Shown here: positions 58,392 through 64,000 of the stretch, piece after piece
Position numbering within the stretch: the first letter of the stretch is position 1
Layout of the letters: each line of letters opens with the position of its first letter
Source: Nonomuraea fuscirosea
GTDB lineage: Bacteria > Actinomycetota > Actinomycetes > Streptosporangiales > Streptosporangiaceae
Length of the DNA stretch: 64,000 bases
Direction of reading: 5' to 3'
Assembly: GCF_003001935.1 (NCBI RefSeq)
Contig: NZ_PVNG01000017.1
Coordinates: forward strand, 186,001-250,000
Program-made: the position numbers and the translations under genes
Notes under the pieces: generated by a model
Told to the model about the DNA's origin: nothing
The model's input: the letters and a program-made list of their open reading frames with translations, nothing else
Database searches by the model: none

Positions 58392-59960
58392 ATGACTGAA
58401 CATGGACTTCTGACCGGCCGCGCGGTTGCCGCCGCAGCCGCGAGTGCCGTCACCTTGACCGCGCTGATCGCGGGCTCGCCCGCCGCGACGGCTGACAGCG
58501 GGCAGGCGCTGCCATCGGTCACGTGGCGGTCGTGTCCCGCCTATTCCGACGAGGTGATCCGTAGCCTTGCCGTCACTGATGAGCAACGGCGGACGTTCCG
58601 TGCGCTGCTGGGCCGGATGGAGTGCGGAACCGTCAGCGTTCCACTGGACTACCGCAAACCAGGCGGACGGCAGATCACCATCGCGATCACCCGGGTCAAG
58701 GCCATCGACCGCAAGCACCGGCTGGGCAGCCTGGCGCTCAACCCGGGCGGGCCAGGCGCCTCCGGTTACCTATTCCCGCTCCAGATCGCCTCGATGAACC
58801 AGACGAACGCCAAGCTCAACGACCGCTATGACCTGATCGGCTTCGACCCCCGCGGAGTCGGTTACAGCACCAAGGTCGACTGCCCGGCCCCCCAGGGCCA
58901 GGGCGTGCCGCCCCAGCCGGGGCCGCTGCCCGAGGAGACGGCCAAGCTCGTCCACGAGTCCGGGGTCGCGGCGAACAAGGCGTGCGGGGTTTTCGATCCC
59001 GCCTTCCTCGGCCAGCTCACCACCCAGAACGCGGCCCGTGACCTTGATCGGGCGCGGATCGCGCTGGGCGAGCGCAAGCTCAGCTTCCTGGGCATCTCCT
59101 GGGGCACCTGGCTGGGCGCGGTCTACCGCAGCACGTTCCCGGACAGCGTCGGACGCATGTTCCTGGACAGCGTGGCGCCGGTGAACTTCCGGCTCGACGA
59201 TTTCGAGGACGGCCACGCGGCGGGCACCGAGCGTCACTTCCCGCGGATGGCGGCCTGGATCGCCGAGCGCAACGGGACCTACGGCCTCGGCAGCACCGCG
59301 AAGCAGGTGCGGGCCACGGTGCTGGCGCTCGGTCGCGCCTATGACGAGCAGCCGAGGCGCTATAGCGACTGGGAGATGGTGGCCGATGGTGCCACGGTCG
59401 CCATGCTGGCCATCCAGAGCGCACCGGACTGGCCGCAGGTCGCCCAGGCGTTCAAGGAGATGCGGGACGAGAGTGACACCGCGCCGCCGGCCCTGAGGGG
59501 ACTTCTCGGGCAGGGCACTCTGCAGCGCCCGCCGGCCGGCGCGCCGGAGCGGTTCAACGCGACCGCGGGCCAGGCCGTCTTCTGCAACGAGGACCCCAGC
59601 CGGCTCAACTTCTCCGATGCCTGGGCCACCTACCAGCGGCGACTTGAGCGCAACCCGGTCACCGGGCGGGCCAGTAGGTTCTCCGCCCAATGCGCGGGCT
59701 GGTCGCTGCCGGTGCAGAAGATCAAGGTGCAGCGCCGCGGCGGGTCGCTGGTGCTGGCCGGACATCGCTACGAAGCCGTCTCCCTGTATGAGTGGACCAA
59801 GCAGATGCACTCCGCCGTCGGCGGCACGGTCTTCACCGTCGCCGACGACGTGCACGGGTCCGTCCTGCGCGTGCCGGACTGCGCCGCCGAGCTCGTGTCG
59901 TACTTCACCACGGGCCGCATCGACCGCGGCTGCGACGGCACCCCCGTACCCGCGAAGTAG
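58392..59960 (+). CDS. secreted TAP-type alpha/beta hydrolase (tripeptidyl aminopeptidase-like)
   Basis: A 522-aa exported hydrolase. ATG at 58392 follows AAGGTGG by 5 nt; the signal ends near AATA/DSG. Oxyanion-hole motif LNPGGPGASG, nucleophile Ser236 in GISWGTWLG, YDLIGFDPRGVGYST and the C-terminal VADDVHGSVLRVPDC with the catalytic His and a Cys bridge. Where Asp of the triad is expected (GDxDxVTP) the sequence reads GHRYEAVSLYEW, so Glu may replace it. Relatives trim tripeptides or hydrolyse esters outside the cell. Confidence 0.88.
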   Translation: MTEHGLLTGRAVAAAAASAVTLTALIAGSPAATADSGQALPSVTWRSCPAYSDEVIRSLAVTDEQRRTFRALLGRMECGTVSVPLDYRKPGGRQITIAITRVKAIDRKHRLGSLALNPGGPGASGYLFPLQIASMNQTNAKLNDRYDLIGFDPRGVGYSTKVDCPAPQGQGVPPQPGPLPEETAKLVHESGVAANKACGVFDPAFLGQLTTQNAARDLDRARIALGERKLSFLGISWGTWLGAVYRSTFPDSVGRMFLDSVAPVNFRLDDFEDGHAAGTERHFPRMAAWIAERNGTYGLGSTAKQVRATVLALGRAYDEQPRRYSDWEMVADGATVAMLAIQSAPDWPQVAQAFKEMRDESDTAPPALRGLLGQGTLQRPPAGAPERFNATAGQAVFCNEDPSRLNFSDAWATYQRRLERNPVTGRASRFSAQCAGWSLPVQKIKVQRRGGSLVLAGHRYEAVSLYEWTKQMHSAVGGTVFTVADDVHGSVLRVPDCAAELVSYFTTGRIDRGCDGTPVPAK

Positions 59961-60053
59961 CCGACGCTGCCCTCACCCGGTCGCCGGGACGGCCACCGCA
60001 CGCGCCGTCTCGGCGACCGGGCCAATACTCACCCGCACATGATGGAGAACGAC

Positions 60054-60650
60054 ATGGGAAGCACTCTCGGCCAGAGCGTGGCCAGGCGGAAGTGCTCACG
60101 CAAGAGCACCGCGCGGGCCGTCGCACCGGTTCTCGCGCTGGCCGCCCTCGCGCTGGCCGGTGTGGCCTGCGGGGACAGCCAGGAACCCGGCAGGACGGTG
60201 GCCTCCCTAGCGCCGCAGGCCGGTCCGGCGTCCGCCGCCGCCCCGCAGGGCGGTTCCAAGGCCGATCCGGTGGCCTTCGCCCAGTGTGTCCGCGACAACG
60301 GGTTGCCGGACTTCAAGGACCCGGAGCCGGGCAAAGGCATGGGAGAGGGGATCGATCTCAACTCCCCGGCGTTCAAGAAGGCCGCCGAGGCCTGCAAGGA
60401 GCTCATGCCCGCTCCGCCCCCGCAGAACGACCCCAACGCGACGTGGTCCACGGCGGACAAGCTCAAGTACGCCGCGTGCATGCGTGACAACGGCGTGCCG
60501 TCGTTCCCCGACCCTGACGCGGGTGGCGGTTTCAAGCTCAACGACGACCCGAACACGCCGCAGTTCAAGAAGGCCGAGGAATCCTGTAAGCAATACCAGC
60601 CGCAGAGCATCCGGAACATGACCCCCGGCAAGATCGGCGGCGGCAGTTGA
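60054..60650 (+). CDS. lipoprotein with duplicated Cys-rich repeat
   Basis: A 198-aa lipoprotein. Three in-frame ATGs exist; 60054 has GGAG 6 nt upstream. Lipobox LALAGVAC with a Cys near residue 40. The mature part holds two copies of a motif: FAQCVRDNGLPDFKDPE with FKKAAEACKEL, and YAACMRDNGVPSFPDPDAGG with FKKAEESCKQY, each with a Cys pair. The family is common before MacAB-like exporters in actinobacteria, function unknown. Its stop overlaps the adaptor start (TTGA). Confidence 0.8.
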   Translation: MGSTLGQSVARRKCSRKSTARAVAPVLALAALALAGVACGDSQEPGRTVASLAPQAGPASAAAPQGGSKADPVAFAQCVRDNGLPDFKDPEPGKGMGEGIDLNSPAFKKAAEACKELMPAPPPQNDPNATWSTADKLKYAACMRDNGVPSFPDPDAGGGFKLNDDPNTPQFKKAEESCKQYQPQSIRNMTPGKIGGGS

Positions 60651-61723
60651 GTGCGATGCGCTGGGTGGCCGCGCTGGTGGCGGCCGGCGCACTGGTGGCC
60701 GGGGGTGGCTGGGTCCTGCGCGCCGACCCGTTCGCCGCGCCCACTGCGAGCACCACCGCCCAGAGCCCGGCCAGGACCGGGCTGGCACAGGTGACCAAGG
60801 GCACATTGTCGGCCCGTACCCTGCAAAACGGCACGCTCGGCTACGCGGGCAACCACCAGATCGTCAACAGGGCCGCCGGTACGGTGACCAAGCTGCCCGC
60901 CGTGGGCCAGGTCGTCACCGCGGGCAATGTGCTCTACCGGGTGGACGGCAAGCCCGTGGTGCTGCTCCACGGTGCGGTTCCCATCTACCGGTCGCTGTCG
61001 TGGGGCGCCGACGGCGCCGACGTTCAGCAGCTGAACGCCGCGCTGGTGACGCTCGGCCACGCCACCAAGGACCAGCTCGACCCCGGATCCGACTACTTCG
61101 GCAGGGCCACCTACAACGCTCTTCGGGACCTGCAGGACAGGGCCGGACTGGAAGAGTCGGGGAACCTTGCACTCGGCCAGGCGGTGTTCGTGCCGGCCAA
61201 GACGATCCGGGTGCTGAAGGTGAACGCGGTCAGCGGCGCGCAGACGGCGGCCGGGACCGTGGTGCTTGAGGCATCCTCGACGGCACGGCAGGTTACCGTC
61301 GAGCTGAACGCCGGCCGGCAGAGCCAGGTGGCCGTCGGCGACAAGGTGATCATCACGCTGCCCGACGGCAAGACAGCGCTGGGCGTGGTCTCCGAGGTCG
61401 GCAAGGTCGCCACCACCTCCGACAGCGGGACCACGATCGAGGTGAAGATCCGGCCGACCAGGCCGAAGCAGACCGGCAGCCTGGATAAGGCGCCGGTACA
61501 GGTCTCGATCGTCACCGGCACCGCCGAGGATGTGCTGTCGGTGCCGGTGAATTCGCTGCTCGCGCTGGCCGGTGGCGGCTACGCGGTCGAGGTCGTGGAC
61601 GCCGGTGGCGAGCATCGGCTGGTGGGTGTGACGACGGGGCTGTTCGACGACAGCGAGGGCAGGGTCGAGGTCACCGGCGACGGCCTGGCCGAAGGTCAGC
61701 GCATCGTGGTGCCTGCGTCATGA
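60647..61723 (+). CDS. MacA/HlyD-like membrane-fusion adaptor with peptidoglycan-binding domain
   Basis: A 358-aa protein with an N-terminal membrane anchor (WVAALVAAGALVAGGGWVLR), a barrel-sandwich segment (AAGTVTKLPAVGQVVTAGNV), an inserted PG_binding_1 domain (WGADGADVQQLNAALVTLGH, FGRATYNALRDLQDRAGLEE) and beta-barrel parts (GRQSQVAVGDKVIITLPDGK). In Gram-positives such adaptors link an ABC exporter to the wall. TTG 60647 overlaps the upstream stop; ATG 60656 is the alternative start. Its stop overlaps the ATPase start (ATGA). Confidence 0.85.
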   Translation: MSAMRWVAALVAAGALVAGGGWVLRADPFAAPTASTTAQSPARTGLAQVTKGTLSARTLQNGTLGYAGNHQIVNRAAGTVTKLPAVGQVVTAGNVLYRVDGKPVVLLHGAVPIYRSLSWGADGADVQQLNAALVTLGHATKDQLDPGSDYFGRATYNALRDLQDRAGLEESGNLALGQAVFVPAKTIRVLKVNAVSGAQTAAGTVVLEASSTARQVTVELNAGRQSQVAVGDKVIITLPDGKTALGVVSEVGKVATTSDSGTTIEVKIRPTRPKQTGSLDKAPVQVSIVTGTAEDVLSVPVNSLLALAGGGYAVEVVDAGGEHRLVGVTTGLFDDSEGRVEVTGDGLAEGQRIVVPAS

Positions 61724-62403
61724 GGAGTGTTCTGGAACTGGACCGGGTGAGCAGGGTCTATCCTGGCGCGACACCGGTGGTGGCGCTGCAGGAGGTCAGC
61801 TTCACCGTCGAGGCCGGCGAACTGGTCGGCGTCGTGGGGCCGTCCGGGTCGGGCAAATCGACGCTGCTGCAGGTCATGGGTACGCTGGATCGGCCCACCC
61901 TGGGCACGGTGCGCATCGTCGGCGACGACGTGGCGAGCATGTCCGACCGGGCCTTGGCCAGGCTGCGGGCGATGCGGATCGGGTTCGTCTTCCAGCAGTT
62001 CTTCCTGGCCCAGCACGCCACGGCTGTGGAGAACGTGGCCGACGGCATGCTGTACACCGGTGTCAGATATCGCGCCAGGCTGCAGGCGGCGTCCGAGGCG
62101 TTGGAGCGGGTCGGGCTGGGGCATCGCTTGGACCACCGTCCCACCCAGTTGTCGGGCGGTGAGCGGCAGCGGGTCGCGATCGCCCGCGCGCTGGTCGGCA
62201 ACCCGGCGATCGTGCTGGCCGACGAGCCCACCGGTAACCTCGACAGCGTTTCCGGAGCCGCGATCTTCGCCCTGCTGAAGGAGCTCAACGCCGAAGGCGC
62301 CACCATCATCATGATCACGCATGACCGGGAGCTGGCCGCGAGGCTGCCCCGCCGCATCGAGATGCTGGACGGGCACCTCGTCGCCGATGGGCGGGAGCCG
62401 TGA
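61720..62403 (+). CDS. MacB/LolD-type ABC transporter ATPase
   Basis: A 227-aa ATPase. Walker A GPSGSGKS, Q-loop VFQQFFL, signature LSGGERQR, Walker B IVLADEPTGNLD and H-loop MITHDRE are all present. Class: the MacB/FtsE/LolD group that energises peptide, lipoprotein or drug export. ATG 61720 overlaps the adaptor stop, and its own stop overlaps the permease start, so the three are strictly coupled. Confidence 0.95.
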   Translation: MRSVLELDRVSRVYPGATPVVALQEVSFTVEAGELVGVVGPSGSGKSTLLQVMGTLDRPTLGTVRIVGDDVASMSDRALARLRAMRIGFVFQQFFLAQHATAVENVADGMLYTGVRYRARLQAASEALERVGLGHRLDHRPTQLSGGERQRVAIARALVGNPAIVLADEPTGNLDSVSGAAIFALLKELNAEGATIIMITHDRELAARLPRRIEMLDGHLVADGREP

Positions 62404-63575
62404 TGTATTCGGCCGACCTGGCGCGGGTGGCCAGCCTGGGGCTGCGGACCCGGCGGATGCGGGCGGCCCTGTCGGCGCTCGGCATCGCCATCGGCGTCGC
62501 GGCGATGGTGGCCGTGCTGGGCTTGTCAGCCTCCTCCCAGGCCGGGTTGCTGGCCGAGATCGACAAGCTGGGCACCAACCTGCTCACCGTCACCCCCGGC
62601 CAGACCATGGGTGGCGACAATGCGAAGCTGCCCGGTGACGCGCCGGGGATGATCGCCAGAATCGGCCCGGTCGAGAAGGTCGAACACACCGGTAAAACCA
62701 CGGCCAACGCCTTCCGCAACCCCTACATCCCCGTCTTCAACACCAACTCGCTGAGCGTCAACGCGGCCAGCCTGGACCTGCCCGCCGCGGTGCGCACCAG
62801 CCTGGCCCAAGGCGCCTATCTCAACGCCGCCACCGCCCGGCAACCGGTCGCCGTCCTCGGCGCCGACGCTGCCCGGCGTCTCGGCATCGCGAAGATCCAC
62901 CAGGGGATGCGCATCTGGGTCGGCGGGCAATGGTTCTACGTCGCCGGGATCCTCAACCCGGCGAAGCTGACGCCGGAGATCGACTCCGCGGTACTGGTCG
63001 GCTATCCGGCCGCCGAAAAATACCTGCGCTTCGACGGCCATCCGACCACGATCTACGTGCGGGCGGCCACCGAACACGTGCCCAGCGTGCGGAAGGTACT
63101 GGCCGCCACCACCAACCCGCGCAATCCCGGCGAGGTCAACGTCAGCCAGCCCTCCGCCGCCCTGGTGGCCCGCGCGGCCGCCCAATCCGCGTTCAACGGC
63201 CTGTTCCTGGGCCTGGGCGCGGTCGCACTGCTCGTCGGTGGCATCGGCGTCGCCAACACCATGGTCATCTCGGTCCTGGAACGCCGCTCCGAGATCGGCC
63301 TGCGCCGCTCCCTCGGAGCGACCAGAGCAGACATTCGCCTGCAGTTCCTGTCGGAGGCGATCCTGCTGGGCGCGCTCGGCGGCCTCGCCGGCGTGGCCCT
63401 CGGTGCCCTGGCCACCATCGTCTACACCCACATCAACAACTGGGCCACCGTGATACCCCCGCTGACCTGGGCCGGCGGGCTGGGCGCGGCCGTCGCCATT
63501 GGCGCCACCGCCGGGCTGCTGCCCGCCATCCGCGCGGCCCGCATGCAACCCACCGAGGCACTGCGAACCGTCTGA
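62400..63575 (+). CDS. MacB-like ABC transporter permease
   Basis: A 391-aa permease with the MacB topology: one N-terminal helix (RAALSALGIAIGVAAMVAVL), a large extracellular MacB_PCD domain (about 45-265) and three C-terminal helices in the FtsX domain (FLGLGAVALLVGGIGVANTM, ILLGALGGLAGVALGALATI, LPAIRAARMQPTEALRTV ending). GTG 62400 overlaps the ATPase stop; ATG 62403 is nearly as good. A perfect 15-bp hairpin follows. With adaptor and lipoprotein it forms an exporter probably controlled by the divergent two-component system. Confidence 0.93.
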   Translation: MMYSADLARVASLGLRTRRMRAALSALGIAIGVAAMVAVLGLSASSQAGLLAEIDKLGTNLLTVTPGQTMGGDNAKLPGDAPGMIARIGPVEKVEHTGKTTANAFRNPYIPVFNTNSLSVNAASLDLPAAVRTSLAQGAYLNAATARQPVAVLGADAARRLGIAKIHQGMRIWVGGQWFYVAGILNPAKLTPEIDSAVLVGYPAAEKYLRFDGHPTTIYVRAATEHVPSVRKVLAATTNPRNPGEVNVSQPSAALVARAAAQSAFNGLFLGLGAVALLVGGIGVANTMVISVLERRSEIGLRRSLGATRADIRLQFLSEAILLGALGGLAGVALGALATIVYTHINNWATVIPPLTWAGGLGAAVAIGATAGLLPAIRAARMQPTEALRTV

Positions 63576-63578
63576 CAT

Positions 63579-63613
63579 GCCCGGCGCGACGGGGCAAACC
63601 CGTCGCGCCGGGC
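63579..63613 (+). terminator. perfect 15-bp stem hairpin ending the exporter operon
   Basis: GCCCGGCGCGACGGG, loop GCAAA, CCCGTCGCGCCGGGC. It begins 4 nt after the permease stop. Confidence 0.85.
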
Positions 63614-64000
63614 TTCAGGATGCCGAGCGGTCCGTTGATGGATACTCACGACACTCACCCGCCCGCCACGCCCGCCTCCGCGCGAGCGCACCCCTGTGAC
63701 CACCGCAGCACGTGGGCACGAGGGGTGCCCCGCGTCCGGCGCAGGCCACTCCCGTGAGATCACCTGCCTGCGCTTTCCCCCTCGGCCGCGAACCCGGCCC
63801 CTTGGTCCTGGCCCCACCCGCCGCCGCATCGTCCACCGGCTACGGCTACCCCGACCCGAGTAACCCGGCCGCGGTCCAGATCGGCCGCGGCTACAACCAG
63901 CAGTTCTACCTCTGCCCGGCAGCGCCGAGCATCCGCACACCGAGCTGATGCAGTAGCCGGCCCAGGCGGCTGCGCAAACGCCCGACGCATCGTGATCACG
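63614..64000. other. 387-base tail with no confident gene
   Basis: The plus-strand frame ending AAVQIGRGYNQQFYLCP at TGA 63948 has some coding appearance but no convincing start; it may be a 3' fragment. Nothing else is recognisable up to the window edge. Confidence 0.4.

Noticed and set aside
63712..63948. A 78-aa plus-strand protein at the window edge
   Set aside because: No ribosome site, first half low-complexity; at most the end YNQQFYLCP is a 3' fragment.

Overview
The window is high-GC actinomycete chromosome. Strong G/C third-position bias, GGAGG-type ribosome sites, many GTG starts, two AfsR/SARP-type regulators, CBS-BON proteins, double universal stress proteins and repeated GGGAC-N4-GTCCC operators all point to a soil actinobacterium, probably Streptosporangiales (Nonomuraea/Streptosporangium-like). 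That placement is an inference. I saw no rRNA, tRNA, CRISPR array or phage structural gene.

Layout. 0-11.5 kb holds mixed metabolic genes: a VOC fragment, a DJ-1/PfpI protein, a cyclic-nucleotide-domain/thioredoxin-reductase-like flavoprotein without a CXXC, a CHRD-CHRD-DUF3455 secreted protein, a GNAT, a decayed FAD monooxygenase, a zinc ADH and a PEBP protein. 11.5-16.9 kb is a mobile, lower-GC island. A peptidase-inhibitor I36-type gene is split into two complementary halves 4.76 kb apart. Between them lie a run of small secreted-protein genes, all on the minus strand and several broken, and a degraded IS4-family element with 17-bp terminal inverted repeats. 17-21 kb carries an MFS exporter, a MEKHLA protein, a PepSY membrane protein and a second CHRD protein. 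21.6-30.5 kb has two paralogous SARP-AAA-TPR regulators of 1087 and 1086 aa flanking an ADH and an unknown gene, followed by an ArsR/ArsN-like remnant pair.

31-54.6 kb is the most coherent part: a stress/dormancy island resembling the mycobacterial DosR (DevR) regulon in gene content. It has SRPBCC, HAD phosphatase-GH65 phosphorylase-XRE/PPOX, universal stress proteins, CBS-BON proteins, a Pat-like acetyltransferase/acyl-CoA synthetase, GerMN, zinc ADH, an Acg-like nitroreductase, PPK2, DUF4342, Hsp20, DUF1918, PPOX and a 29-aa membrane microprotein. Three perfect GGGAC-N4-GTCCC palindromes and about ten degenerate ones sit mostly 35-110 bp upstream of start codons. A block from 47.3 to 51.1 kb is decaying: PPK2 is frameshifted, a V/A-type ATPase operon survives only as deleted and frameshifted A, B and D remnants, and a cation P-type ATPase is reduced to its C-terminus.

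54.8-56.1 kb is a dead Mu/IS481-like transposase. 56.3-58.2 kb is a two-component system. Divergent from it are a TAP-type hydrolase, a repeat lipoprotein and a MacAB-like exporter (adaptor with peptidoglycan-binding insert, ATPase, permease) whose genes overlap by 4 bases and end in a perfect 15-bp terminator hairpin.
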